A stretch of 64,000 nucleotides of DNA, from contig NZ_JADKYZ010000001.1 of the NCBI RefSeq assembly GCF_015354245.1, forward strand, positions 124,001 to 188,000, written 5' to 3'. The position numbers and the translations under genes were made by a program. Shown one piece after another: positions 51,260 to 60,274 of the stretch. This DNA comes from Diaphorobacter caeni (GTDB taxonomy: Bacteria; Pseudomonadota; Gammaproteobacteria; Burkholderiales; Burkholderiaceae_C). Below the pieces are notes generated by a model, which was given only the letters and a program-made list of their open reading frames with translations, had not been told where the DNA came from and ran no database searches. Every line of letters begins with the position of its first letter. Position 1 is the first letter of the stretch.

Positions 51260-52243
51260 ATGCAACGCAGAAACCTGCTCCAACAAGCCCTTGCCATCGC
51301 AGGCGCATCCATGGCGACCCCTTGGGTGCACGCGCAGGCGGCCTATCCGCATCAACCCATCCGCTGGGTCGTGCCCTATCCGGCGGGCGGTGGCACCGAC
51401 GTGCTGGCGCGCGCGGTCGCCGAGGCCATGCGGCCGACGCTCGGTCAGCAGATCGTCGTGGACAACCGGCCCGGCGCATCAACCAACATCGGAGCCCAAC
51501 TGGTGGCCACGGCCAAGCCCGATGGCTACACCGTGCTCTCGGCCGACAACGCCGTGCTCGCCTACAACGAGTATCTGTTCAGCAAGCTGCCCTTTCACCC
51601 CGAAAAGGACTTCACCTACGTCGGCGGGCTCACGCGCTTTCCGCTCGTGCTGGTGGTCAATCCGAACTTCAAGGAAGGCCAGTCCTTCAGCGATTTCCTC
51701 GCCTACGTGCGCGCCAATCCCGGCAAGGTCAACTACGCCTCGCCGGGCAACGGATCGCCGCATCACCTTGCGATGGAGATGTTCAAGTTCCGCACCAGGA
51801 CCTTTCTCACCCACATCCCGTATCGGGGCGCGGCGCCCGCCGTGCAGGACGTCATGGGCGGGCAGGTGCCCTGCATGTTCCTCGACCTCGCGGCGGGCTT
51901 GTCGGTGATCCAGTCCGGCAAGGTGAAGGCGCTTGCCATCGGCTCGGCCAAACGCGCGCCGCTCCTGCCCGACGTTCCCACGCTCGCCGAGGTCGGCGTG
52001 AAGGACAGCGAGGTCTACGCCTTCCAGGGAATGCTCGCGCCGGCCGGGCTTCCCGCCGACATCACCAAGCGGCTCAACACCGAACTCAACAAGGCGCTGG
52101 CCTCGCCCGACGTGGTCAAGCGTCTGCAGGACTACGGCATGGAATCGCTCGCGGGCACGCCCGAACAGTTCCACGCCATGGCCCGCGCCGAGGCCAAGCG
52201 CTGGGGGCCGATCATCAAGGCCACGGGTGTGAAGCTGGACTGA
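51260..52243 (+). CDS. Bug-family tripartite tricarboxylate transporter receptor
   Basis: The product is 327 residues. A signal peptide (about 1-27: RRNLLQQALAIAGASMATPWVHAQA) precedes the Bug fold: YPHQPIRWVVPYPAGGGTDVLARAVAE, QIVVDNRPGASTNIGAQLVATAKPDGYT and ALAIGSAKRAPLLPDVPTLAEVG. These periplasmic proteins bind carboxylates and are very numerous in Burkholderiales, often without their own permease genes. CAGGAG precedes ATG 51260. A terminator follows the gene. Likely co-expressed with the FAH gene. Confidence 0.94.
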   Translation: MQRRNLLQQALAIAGASMATPWVHAQAAYPHQPIRWVVPYPAGGGTDVLARAVAEAMRPTLGQQIVVDNRPGASTNIGAQLVATAKPDGYTVLSADNAVLAYNEYLFSKLPFHPEKDFTYVGGLTRFPLVLVVNPNFKEGQSFSDFLAYVRANPGKVNYASPGNGSPHHLAMEMFKFRTRTFLTHIPYRGAAPAVQDVMGGQVPCMFLDLAAGLSVIQSGKVKALAIGSAKRAPLLPDVPTLAEVGVKDSEVYAFQGMLAPAGLPADITKRLNTELNKALASPDVVKRLQDYGMESLAGTPEQFHAMARAEAKRWGPIIKATGVKLD

Positions 52244-52251
52244 GTTTCGAA

Positions 52252-52279
52252 GCCACCGCCGCGTCGTTGCGGCGGTGGC
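52252..52279 (+). terminator. Terminator after the Bug receptor gene
   Basis: GCCACCGCCGC (52252-52262) pairs perfectly with GCGGCGGTGGC (52269-52279) around six bases, followed by CCTTTG. The U-run is short, but the 11-bp GC stem lies 8 bp after the stop codon. Confidence 0.7.
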
Positions 52280-52443
52280 CCTTTGGGTGGCGCGCGTAGC
52301 CATCGCGCCGTCGGCCTGAAAATGAAGAGAATTCTCAAAACTCTTGCATTTAATTACAAATTAGTCAATGAGGCTTTGTCCGATTTCCACGGCCAATGGA
52401 GAATGAACAATGACGCCATCCTTGGTTCATTTCGCCGCCTCGC

Positions 52444-53415
52444 ATGGCCCATACAGATCACAACGACGTACTTTTGCGGCTCTACCGCCTTGCGCACGAG
52501 CAGCCGATTGACCTGTTTCAGGATTCGGCACTGGCGCTGGTCAAGCAGGTGCTGCCGTTCGACTCCGCCATGTGGGGCTCGGCCACCATGACGCGTCGCG
52601 GCATTGATATTCACGCTATTCATCTGCATCGGCAGCCAGCCGAAATGCTTGCCGGGTACGAAGAGGTCAAGCATCTTGATACGGCAGGCAGTGAGGCTGC
52701 TGGACGCTTCAACGAGGCGCTGGCGTTCGATCGGGACACCTGGTTTTCGGACAAGCAGCAGCAACCGCTGCGTGACTATGGAAAGCGCTTCGATCAGGCG
52801 CACTTCTTCATTTGCAGCAACCGGGACGCGCGCACGCAACTCACGCACTGGATCACTCTGTTTCGCGCCAGTGCCTCGGCGCCATGTCTGGAGCATGAGC
52901 GGCGCTCGCTCGAGACTCTTGCTCCACATGTGCAGCAGGCACTGTCGCTGAATCGACTGGCGCATCTCGCGCAAAGCGCTCACGGCTCCCCGAGCGCCGC
53001 CATCGGTACCGCCATGGCGGATGCACGCGGAATGGTCCATCACATGGATTCGGTGTTCGAACACGCACTGCGCACGGAGTGGCAAGGGTGGCGAGGCCCC
53101 CGACTTCCCAGTGCGTTGATGGCGAGCGTTCAGCAAGGTCTGCCGCGCTTTGCCGGGCGGGACCATGTATTGAACCTGCGGACTGAGCACGGGTTGCTGT
53201 GGCTGCGTTGTCGGAAGCGCTGTGCGGTGGATGATCTGGCGCCCAGAGAGTTTGTCGTCGCGCAAATGGTGGCCAAAGGGCTGACGCACAAAGAAATTGC
53301 GAAAACGCTGGGAAGTGCGCCGACCACGGTGCGCAACCAGATTCGCTCTGTCTATGACAAGCTGGGTGTAAGCCATGTGGTGGCGCTGATCGAGGCACTG
53401 CGGCTTGCCGAGTGA
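52444..53415 (+). CDS. LuxR-family transcriptional regulator
   Basis: The product is 323 residues. The C-terminal 65 residues form a LuxR/GerE helix-turn-helix: LAPREFVVAQMVAKGLTHKEIAKTLGSAPTTVRNQIRSVYDKLGVSHVVALIEAL. The N-terminal 240 residues do not match an autoinducer or receiver domain that I recognise (no phosphoacceptor Asp pattern). AT-rich DNA upstream (about 52315-52375) is probably its promoter. No strong ribosome site. Targets unknown. It converges with the lipoprotein pair. Confidence 0.85.
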   Translation: MAHTDHNDVLLRLYRLAHEQPIDLFQDSALALVKQVLPFDSAMWGSATMTRRGIDIHAIHLHRQPAEMLAGYEEVKHLDTAGSEAAGRFNEALAFDRDTWFSDKQQQPLRDYGKRFDQAHFFICSNRDARTQLTHWITLFRASASAPCLEHERRSLETLAPHVQQALSLNRLAHLAQSAHGSPSAAIGTAMADARGMVHHMDSVFEHALRTEWQGWRGPRLPSALMASVQQGLPRFAGRDHVLNLRTEHGLLWLRCRKRCAVDDLAPREFVVAQMVAKGLTHKEIAKTLGSAPTTVRNQIRSVYDKLGVSHVVALIEALRLAE

Positions 53416-53441
53416 GGCTTTTGGCGTCATGCCACGTCACG

Positions 53442-54236
53442 TCATTGCAGCGTCGCAGGCATGGCGGGCGCGCTCGCTTCGTAGGCAAACGGTGTGAGGT
53501 GGCCGCCTGGCGCCGCGATCTCGAACTCACCTTCGGCCAGCAGATTCAATGCGCCGTTGGCTGAAAGAACTTCCACGCGGTAGCGACCGGGACTCCAGTC
53601 GTCGGTCAAGTGCATCCACAGTGGCACGGTGCCACCGACTTCGGATGGCAGGCTTTGGGAACTCAGGTTGAGCAATGTGTTGTCGCTTGCATTGCGCCAG
53701 CGCAGCAAGACGGAATCGCCGTTCAGCGCCTCGATTGGCAGGTGCGCATCCACGTAGCGCTCATGGGGTGACAGCACGGGAGTCCTGCCGGGCACCGACT
53801 CCGCGATGCCCCCCTGCGGGCCAAAGGCAATCGGTATCGCATTTGTTCCCCGCACGGCCGTGTGTCCATTGAGCAGTGCGTGCAAGCGATGGAAAGCCTC
53901 GCTGCCGGGAGTGAATCCATGGGACTGCAGCCACCGCGTATCCAATCCCGAGTGTTGAAGCAGATGGTTCCACGACGCCATCGCTTGCTCACTCTCGAAG
54001 GACGCAGCGCGTGTTTCATCCGTCGCGGTCAATCCGTCGCCGGGGACGGCGCGTGCCAAGCGTCCCGGGTGCGGGGCTGCCGAGAAGTCGTGGGCTGCCG
54101 TCTGACTCGGGCTTGGCGCATCGGTCGCTTGCGAGATCACTCCTGCCGCGATCCACAGCACGCCGGCGGCCACTCCGGCCAGCCTCAACTGATGGATCAC
54201 TTGGAGTTGAGCCATGACGTGCGCGCGGATACGCAT
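53442..54236 (-). CDS. Unknown membrane-anchored protein downstream of a Cys-rich lipoprotein
   Basis: About 264 residues. A hydrophobic segment (about 15-37: LRLAGVAAGVLWIAAGVISQA) looks like a signal anchor, so the bulk should be periplasmic. Residues about 75-175 are helical and polar. The C-terminal 90 residues (DSVLLRWRNASDNTLLNLSS, LWMHLTDDWSPGRYRVEVLSANGALNLLAEGEFEI) look like an all-beta, immunoglobulin-like domain. The start at 54236 has CGAGAG upstream and lies inside the end of the lipoprotein gene, so the two are coupled. No family recognised. Confidence 0.6.
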   Translation of the reverse strand: MRIRAHVMAQLQVIHQLRLAGVAAGVLWIAAGVISQATDAPSPSQTAAHDFSAAPHPGRLARAVPGDGLTATDETRAASFESEQAMASWNHLLQHSGLDTRWLQSHGFTPGSEAFHRLHALLNGHTAVRGTNAIPIAFGPQGGIAESVPGRTPVLSPHERYVDAHLPIEALNGDSVLLRWRNASDNTLLNLSSQSLPSEVGGTVPLWMHLTDDWSPGRYRVEVLSANGALNLLAEGEFEIAAPGGHLTPFAYEASAPAMPATLQ

Positions 54237-54784
54237 GCGCTCTCGGAGGAGTGCTGACTGATGTAGGTGAAGCCCTGGCTCGATCCGCAACCGCCTTGGT
54301 CCTTGAACAGGGGCCCGTAGCACAGTCCGACGCGCTGAGAGTTGCTCACCTTGCCGCACATGTTGTAGTAGCTTTGGGTTGAAGGGTTGGGAAGCGTTGG
54401 GCCGTTGTTGCCGCCGCAGTTCAGAGTTTTCGCGTTGTCGCGTGCATATTGCACGGCCTTTTTGTATACGTTTTCGTAGTGGGCGTCGGCTTCCGCCTTC
54501 TTGCCCTGCTTGCATGCGGCGATCACTTGGCCGAGATGGGCATCGGCATTGCCATAGGCCCCCGAGACCTGAATGCCGCAGCTGTTCGCCTGAGCGCGTT
54601 CGGAGGAGGTGACCAGATCGGTGTAGTTGCAAGCGCTGCTGGAGCCGCCTCCGCTGGAACTGCCGCCGCTGGTCGTGGTGCTGGAGGAGTCCGAGCCACC
54701 GCCGCAACCGGGCAAGCCCAGCGCGAGAAAAAGGGTGGCTGCAAGCGCGAGCGAACGTGTGGGCGCGGATGTGGTGTATCGCAT
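54197..54784 (-). CDS. Unknown Cys-rich lipoprotein
   Basis: The product is 195 residues. A lipoprotein signal (LALAATLFLALGLPGCGGG, lipid Cys about 27) is followed by a Gly/Ser/Thr linker (about 28-50) and a compact domain with eight more cysteines (ACNYTD, NSCGI, AACKQG, LNCGG, NMCGK, GLCYG, GGCGSS, SACVS), enough for four disulfides. It also has aromatic and Asn-rich patches. It should be exported and stable. The coding frame overlaps the downstream gene by about 40 bp. I do not recognise the family. Confidence 0.75.
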   Translation of the reverse strand: MRYTTSAPTRSLALAATLFLALGLPGCGGGSDSSSTTTSGGSSSGGGSSSACNYTDLVTSSERAQANSCGIQVSGAYGNADAHLGQVIAACKQGKKAEADAHYENVYKKAVQYARDNAKTLNCGGNNGPTLPNPSTQSYYNMCGKVSNSQRVGLCYGPLFKDQGGCGSSQGFTYISQHSSESACVSARTSWLNSK

Positions 54785-54959
54785 GAGGCTGTCCTTGGAA
54801 ATCCGTTGACCGCAAGGGTCGTGATGGGTATGGACAGCACGTTAAGGATCGCGGCGAAAAAACAAAATGATGCAAATGCATCATTGCGGACGGCGCGGGC
54901 CTCTTCTTGCCACGGCGTCATGCGGCCAGAAGAACAGAAGAGGCGCCCGAGGTCAGGGC

Positions 54960-57038
54960 TCACGCCATCTTTTCGACCTCGACCGCGCAGTCATAAAAAC
55001 ACGGCCCGCGGCCGATGTCGGTGAGCTGCTGGTGGGTGAGTTCGTTCACGTTGGTGCCGTTCTCTCCGTTCTTGCGCCACCAGATGCCAAGACCCACGAC
55101 CACGCCCTTGCGTGCGCGGCCGTTGATGCTGGCGTGGCAGACATGTTCGCCGCGAGCGTTGTGTACGCGCAGCAGATCGCCGTCGGCAATTGCGCGCGAT
55201 GCTGCATCGTCGGGGTGCATCTCCAGCAGCGGACGGCCTTCGCTGTTGCGCAGGCTCTTCACGTTCACGAAGGTGGAGTTGAGAAAGTTGCGCGCGGGCG
55301 GGGAGATCATCGCGAGCGGATAGCGCGCGTCGGCGTTCGGCAGTTCGTAGTTGGGGATGTGATCGGGCAGCGGGTTGACGCCCAGTGCGGCGAGGCTTGC
55401 GCTCGTGAACTCGCACTTGCCTGATGGGGTCTGGAAGCCGCCGTCGGCGAACGGCGCCTCGGGCACGGCCAGACTCGCGAAGCCGTGCACTAGCAGCTGG
55501 TCGAAATCCACATTCGTTCCGGCAACGGCGGCGCGGCACAGGGCCTCGTCGTCGTCCTGGAAATGCGGTGCGGCGAAGGCGGGATCGAGCACCGCCATCC
55601 GCTTGGCCAGGTCGCGGAAGATGCGCGCGTTGCTGCGTGCCTCGCCTTCCGGCGCGATGGCGGGGCGGTTGAGCAGCACGTCGGAGTGGCCGTAGCTGCC
55701 GTGGATGTCCCAGTGCTCGAGCTGCGTGGTGGCGGGCAGCACGTAGTCGGCGAGGTCGGCGGTGTCGGTCATGAAGTGCTCAAGCACGACGGTGAACAGG
55801 TCGTCGCGCGCAAAGCCCTTTGCGACCTTGTGCGACTCGGGTGCGACGGCGACGGGGTTGCTGTTGTAGACCACGATGGCCTCGACCCGGGGGCCGAAAT
55901 CCGCAGCGCCCGGGTGCAGCAGCGCGTCGCCGATGGTGCTCATGTTGATGGTGCGCGGGCGGCGCTTGCCGAGCAGGTCGGGGCGCTGCAGGTCGGCGCG
56001 CCTGAATGGATAGATGCCCGACGACGACAGCAGCAGTCCGCCCGCGCGGTGCCGCCACGCGCCGACCAGCGCTGGCAGGCAGGCGATCGCGCGGATCGCG
56101 TTGCCACCGCCGCGTGCGCGCTGCACGCCGTAGTTCACGCGGATCGCGGCCTGCGGCGTGGTGCCGTAGTCGCGCGCGAGCTGGCGGATCTGCTCGACGG
56201 GCAGGCCGCAGACTTCGGCGGCGCGCTCGGGCGGCCATTGCAGTGCGCGCTCCTTGAGTTCTTCCCAGCCCAGCGTGTGGCGCGCGATGTAGTCGTGGTC
56301 GAGCCAGTCGTTCGTGATGAGCTCGTGCATCAGCGCGAGAGCCAGCGCGGCGTCGGTGCCCGGCAGCAGATGAAGGTGCTCGTGGCACTTGTCGGCGGTT
56401 TCGCTCTTGCGCGGATCGATGCAGACGAGGCGCGCGCCGTTGCGCTTGGCCTCCTGGGCGAAGCGCCAGAAATGCAGGTTGCTGCCGATGCTGTTGCTGC
56501 CCCAGATGAGGATCAGCCGGCTCTCGGCGAAGAACTCCACCCGCATGCCGAGCTTGCCGCCGTAGGTGTGCAGCAGCGCCTCTCCGCCTGCGGAAGAGCA
56601 GATGGTGCGGTCGAGCAGCGACGCGCCGAGCTGATGAAAGAAACGCCGGTCCATGCTCTCGCCCTGCACCATGCCCATGGTGCCCGCGTAGCTGTAGGGC
56701 AGCACGGCCTCGGGCGCGTGCGTGGCGATGCGGTGCAGGCGGGTGGCGATGTCGGTCAGCGCTTCGTCCCACGTCACTTCGACGAACTGACCGCCACCCT
56801 TGGGACCCACGCGCTTGAGCGGCTTCAGCACGCGCTCGGCGTGATAGGTGCGTTCGGTGTATTTGCTGACCTTGGCGCAGAGCACACCGCCGGTGAAGAG
56901 GTGGTCGGCATTGCCGCTCACTTTGGTGGCGACGCCGTCGATCACGGTGGTGATCAGCGCGCAGGTGTCGGGGCAGTCATGAGGGCAGGCACCTTTCACG
57001 GCGCTGACGTGATGGGTTGTGTTGTTGTGATACTGCAT
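54960..57038 (-). CDS. Molybdopterin-dependent oxidoreductase (DMSO reductase superfamily)
   Basis: The product is 692 residues. The N-terminal iron-sulfur motif is GACPHDCPDTCALI (C18, C22, C26) with the fourth cysteine C54 in GVLCAKV. The molybdopterin domain follows (VTWDEALTDIATRL, YSYAGTMGMVQGESMDRRFFHQLGAS, IWGSNSIGSNLHFW), and the C-terminal dinucleotide-binding domain has PLLEMHPDDAASRAIADGDLLRVHNARG. There is no Tat signal, so it is probably cytoplasmic. No electron-transfer subunit lies nearby. Substrate unknown; related proteins include formate dehydrogenase-like and thiosulfate/polysulfide or biotin-sulfoxide-type enzymes. Confidence 0.87.
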   Translation of the reverse strand: MQYHNNTTHHVSAVKGACPHDCPDTCALITTVIDGVATKVSGNADHLFTGGVLCAKVSKYTERTYHAERVLKPLKRVGPKGGGQFVEVTWDEALTDIATRLHRIATHAPEAVLPYSYAGTMGMVQGESMDRRFFHQLGASLLDRTICSSAGGEALLHTYGGKLGMRVEFFAESRLILIWGSNSIGSNLHFWRFAQEAKRNGARLVCIDPRKSETADKCHEHLHLLPGTDAALALALMHELITNDWLDHDYIARHTLGWEELKERALQWPPERAAEVCGLPVEQIRQLARDYGTTPQAAIRVNYGVQRARGGGNAIRAIACLPALVGAWRHRAGGLLLSSSGIYPFRRADLQRPDLLGKRRPRTINMSTIGDALLHPGAADFGPRVEAIVVYNSNPVAVAPESHKVAKGFARDDLFTVVLEHFMTDTADLADYVLPATTQLEHWDIHGSYGHSDVLLNRPAIAPEGEARSNARIFRDLAKRMAVLDPAFAAPHFQDDDEALCRAAVAGTNVDFDQLLVHGFASLAVPEAPFADGGFQTPSGKCEFTSASLAALGVNPLPDHIPNYELPNADARYPLAMISPPARNFLNSTFVNVKSLRNSEGRPLLEMHPDDAASRAIADGDLLRVHNARGEHVCHASINGRARKGVVVGLGIWWRKNGENGTNVNELTHQQLTDIGRGPCFYDCAVEVEKMA

Positions 57039-57102
57039 GTTTCAGGTCGACACAAAAATGGTGGGTGAATGCTTACTGTTGTTTGGAAAAACGGTTAGAT
57101 TT

Positions 57103-57117
57103 TTGACAATTTGTTAA
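57103..57117. promoter_or_regulatory. Dyad in the divergent promoter region
   Basis: TTGACAA-T-TTGTTAA (57103-57117) is a near-palindrome (6 of 7 positions) in an AT-rich 293-bp gap between the molybdenum enzyme gene and the binding-protein gene. It could be an operator or part of a promoter. No regulator gene is adjacent. Confidence 0.3.
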
Positions 57118-57331
57118 ATATCTACACGTTCTCTGATAACAGTCAATCTGGCGTTTTACACCTGTGGTTTTTTGAAATCTCACTGGGCATATTGCGTTCC
57201 AGAGCACTCTAGCGCGTTTCTTTTCACGGTGTTTGCGGGCGGTCGATGGCCGCTCCCCGCTGCCACGGCGTGCGCTTGGGGACTGGGAGGGCGTTGTCGG
57301 TATGAACTGGGTTTTTACGCAGGGGATGACG

Positions 57332-58531
57332 ATGTTTCAAAGCAATAAGGTGGCTTCTTTGGGTTTGAAGCCTGTGGTGGCCGGTTCGGCCCATGTCGGC
57401 CGCAGGCAGTTTGTGGCGTCCGTTGCGGCGGTGGCCGCGACAGGACTGGCGCCCTTGGCGCGGGCGCAGGATGCCGGGGCCATCGTGCTCGGCCAATCCT
57501 GTGCGCTGAGCGGTTTCTCCGGCGAACTGGGGGTTCAATACAGCCAGGGCGCGCTGCTGTGTTTTGAAGATCTGAATGCGCGTGGCGGCATCAACGGCCG
57601 AGAAGTGCGCCTGCGCGTGCTCGACGACGGCTACGAGCCCGAGCGCTGCGCTGCCAACACCCAGCGCTTCATCAAGGACGAAGCGTTCGCGCTGTTCGGC
57701 TATCTCGGCACGCCGACCAGCGTGGCCGCGCTGCCGCTGCTGCAGCAGGAGAAGATTCCGCTGTTTGCGCCGCTCACGGGATCGCAGGTGCTGCGCCAGC
57801 CGAATCTGCGCCATCTGGTGTTCAACGTGCGCGCTTCCTACGCCGACGAGACGGCGCTGATGGTGCGTCAGCTCATCGGCCTTGGGCTCAAGAAGATCGC
57901 GGTGTTCTACCAGAACGATGGCTATGGGCAGTCGGGCCTGGAGGGCGTGAACGAGGCGCTTGCGCTGCATGGCCTGAGTCCGGTCGCGACGGCCACCGTC
58001 GAGCGCAATTCCGCCGATGTGAAGGGCGCGGTGCAGAAACTGGTGGCCCAGAAGCCCGATGTGATCGTGCAGGTGACCACCTATTCGGCAAGCGCCGGTT
58101 TCGTGCGCGAGGCGCGCGCTGCCGGTTATGGCGGCCAGTTCTACAACGTTTCGTTCGTCGGTACCTCGGCGCTGTCGAACGCTCTGGGCAAGGAGGCCGA
58201 GGGTGTGGTGGTGACGCAGGTCGTGCCGTCGCCCTTCAAGACCACGCACCCGGTGACCCGCGAGTTTCTGGCGGTGCTCGGCAAGAGCGGCAAGAACCTG
58301 CAGCCGAACTACTCGGCGATGGAAGGCTTTCTCGCGGCGCGCATCTTCTCGGAAGGCCTGCGCCGTGCGGCCGCCAATGGCAAGCTCACGCGGGAATCGC
58401 TGGTGGCGGCGCTCGACGGGCTGAACGGTCAGCAGGTCGCGGGCTTTCCGGTGGCGTTCCAGCCGCAGGGGGCGAAGGCGCGCTTTGTGGAGCTGTCGAT
58501 GCTCACGGGCGACGGCAAGGTGCGCGTGTAA
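57332..58531 (+). CDS. ABC-transporter substrate-binding protein (branched-chain amino-acid type)
   Basis: About 399 residues. The N-terminus carries a twin-arginine-like or Sec signal (GRRQFVASVAAVAATGLAPLARAQ). The periplasmic-binding fold type I domain follows: IVLGQSCALSGFSGELGVQYSQGALLCFEDLNARGGINGREVRLRVLDDGYEPERC, then FGYLGTPTSVAALPLLQQEKIPLFAPLTGSQ. It binds an amino acid or related small molecule for an ABC importer, but no permease is in the window. ATG 57332 has AGGGG upstream; 57302 and 57326 are alternatives. Divergent from the molybdenum enzyme. Confidence 0.87.
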   Translation: MFQSNKVASLGLKPVVAGSAHVGRRQFVASVAAVAATGLAPLARAQDAGAIVLGQSCALSGFSGELGVQYSQGALLCFEDLNARGGINGREVRLRVLDDGYEPERCAANTQRFIKDEAFALFGYLGTPTSVAALPLLQQEKIPLFAPLTGSQVLRQPNLRHLVFNVRASYADETALMVRQLIGLGLKKIAVFYQNDGYGQSGLEGVNEALALHGLSPVATATVERNSADVKGAVQKLVAQKPDVIVQVTTYSASAGFVREARAAGYGGQFYNVSFVGTSALSNALGKEAEGVVVTQVVPSPFKTTHPVTREFLAVLGKSGKNLQPNYSAMEGFLAARIFSEGLRRAAANGKLTRESLVAALDGLNGQQVAGFPVAFQPQGAKARFVELSMLTGDGKVRV

Positions 58532-58756
58532 CCTCGCCGAGCGCGGCTGGGCTTTTGAGGGGCGCCGCGCGCGAATTCCCCCGGCCCGCGCCGGGGCGGT
58601 AGGAACCCGATGGCGCGGGTTTGGCGCGCGGGCTAGACTGTCCTCTCGACCAGCGCCTGACCTCCTTCGAGTCATCCGTCGGGCGGCGCGCGCAGCAAGC
58701 GACCGCGCCGCACGGGGCCGGCTTCGCGGTGGATCGGGCCCAAAGGAAGCCAGCAT

Positions 58757-59965
58757 ATGAAAGTCATCGATTCGATCGTCGCCCAGGCGGCGTCCATCGC
58801 GGCCGTGCGCCGCGACATCCACGCTCATCCCGAACTGTGTTTTGAAGAAGTGCGCACGGCCGATCTGGTGGCCGCCAAGCTCACGGAATGGGGTATTCCG
58901 ATCCATCGCGGCTTGGGCAAGACCGGCGTGGTCGGCATCGTCAAGGGCCGAGACGGCGGCGCGAACGGCCGCGCCATCGGCCTGCGCGCCGACATCGACG
59001 CGCTGCCGATGCAGGAGTTCAACACTTTCGCGCACGCGAGCAAGCACACCGGCAAGATGCACGCCTGCGGTCACGATGGCCACACGGCCATGCTGCTCGC
59101 GGCGGCGCAGTATTTTTCGCAGCACCGCAATTTCGACGGCACCGTCTATCTGATCTTCCAACCGGCCGAAGAGGGCGGAGGGGGCGCGCGCGAGATGATC
59201 AAGGACGGCCTGTTCGAGCAGTTCCCGATGCAGGCGGTGTTCGGCATGCACAACTGGCCCGGCATGCCGGCCGGCTGCTTCGCGGTGAGCCCCGGCCCGG
59301 TCATGGCGTCGAGCAACGACTTCACCATCACCATCCACGGCAAGGGCAGCCATGCCGCCATGCCGCACATGGGCATCGACCCGGTGCCCATCGCCGCGCA
59401 GATGGTGCAGGCCTTTCAGAACATCATCAGCCGCAACAAGAAGCCGATTGAAGCGGGTGTCATCTCCGTCACCATGATCCATGCGGGCGAGGCCAACAAC
59501 GTCGTGCCCGACTCGTGTGAGCTGCAGGGAACGGTGCGCACCTTCAGCATCGAGGTGCTCGATCTGCTGGAATCCCGCATGCGTCAGGTGGCGGACAACA
59601 TCTGCGCGGCGTTCGACGCGACCTGCGAGTTCGAGCTCAACCGCAACTACCCGCCCACGATCAACTCCCCCGCCGAGGCCGACTTCGCACGCAAGGTGAT
59701 GAGCGGCATCGTCGGCGAGGCCAGCGTGCGCGAGCAGGAGCCGACCATGGGGGCGGAAGACTTTTCGTTCATGCTCATGGAGAAGCCCGGCGCGTATTGC
59801 TTCATCGCCAACGGCGATGGAACGCACCGCGAGATGGGGCACGGCGCGGGCCCGTGCACCCTGCACAACCCGAGCTATGACTTCAACGATGATTTGATTC
59901 CTTTGGGGGCGACTTATTGGGTGGAGCTTGCCCAGCAGTGGCTGGCTGATCCTACCGTTCGCTGA
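58757..59965 (+). CDS. M20-family amidohydrolase (hippurate hydrolase/aminoacylase-like)
   Basis: The product is 402 residues. It is a metal-dependent amidase that removes acyl groups from N-acyl amino acids. Motifs: RRDIHAHPELCFEE, GLRADIDALPMQE, HACGHDGHTAMLLAAA (C104, H106) and FQPAEEGGGGAREM (E138/E139). The dimerisation domain has IHGKGSHAAMPHMGIDP, and EPTMGAEDFSFMLMEKPGAYCFI closes the site. AAAGGAAG precedes the ATG. It follows the binding-protein gene, which may import its substrate. Confidence 0.92.
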   Translation: MKVIDSIVAQAASIAAVRRDIHAHPELCFEEVRTADLVAAKLTEWGIPIHRGLGKTGVVGIVKGRDGGANGRAIGLRADIDALPMQEFNTFAHASKHTGKMHACGHDGHTAMLLAAAQYFSQHRNFDGTVYLIFQPAEEGGGGAREMIKDGLFEQFPMQAVFGMHNWPGMPAGCFAVSPGPVMASSNDFTITIHGKGSHAAMPHMGIDPVPIAAQMVQAFQNIISRNKKPIEAGVISVTMIHAGEANNVVPDSCELQGTVRTFSIEVLDLLESRMRQVADNICAAFDATCEFELNRNYPPTINSPAEADFARKVMSGIVGEASVREQEPTMGAEDFSFMLMEKPGAYCFIANGDGTHREMGHGAGPCTLHNPSYDFNDDLIPLGATYWVELAQQWLADPTVR

Positions 59966-60274
59966 TTCTGTTTTTCGTGTTCAAACGACTCCACGCTGCC
60001 TTCGGCAGCGATGGGTGGGTCGTGCGGGGGCGCAGATAAAGGCTTTCATGCGTCGTTGCGAAGCCGTGCCATACCAAAGTACTGTCTGCGCCTTCGACGC
60101 CTGGCCTGAAAGCCTTTCTCTGCGTTGTGGTGGGTCGACGGCACTGCCTGTTTCGCCGGCCCGCTGCTTGAAGACAGGGGGAGGTCCTTCCAAGGGAAGT
60201 CCTTGGTGATGTCTTGCCATGCGGCTTACATCGTTGAGGCTCATCATTGCGCTGATCTCACTGGAGCATTCTTC
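59966..60274. other. 309-bp gap containing a structured repeat
   Basis: No gene. It contains a perfect 7-bp hairpin CGCTGCC-TTC-GGCAGCG (59994-60010), the 94-bp repeat (60031-60124) and a short CCAAGG-GAAGT-CCTTGG stem (60190-60206). GGAG near 60262 serves the following gene. Confidence 0.7.
60031..60124 (+). repeat. Structured 94-bp intergenic repeat, copy 2
   Basis: Same length and architecture as the copy at 5646-5739. Outer stem CGCAGA/TCTGCG and second stem AAGGCTTTCA/TGAAAGCCTT differ from copy 1 at several positions but remain fully paired. The GTAC hairpin becomes ATAC-CAAA-GTAC. It is followed by a GC-rich tail (CGGCCCGCTGC) resembling that of copy 1. Confidence 0.85.
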
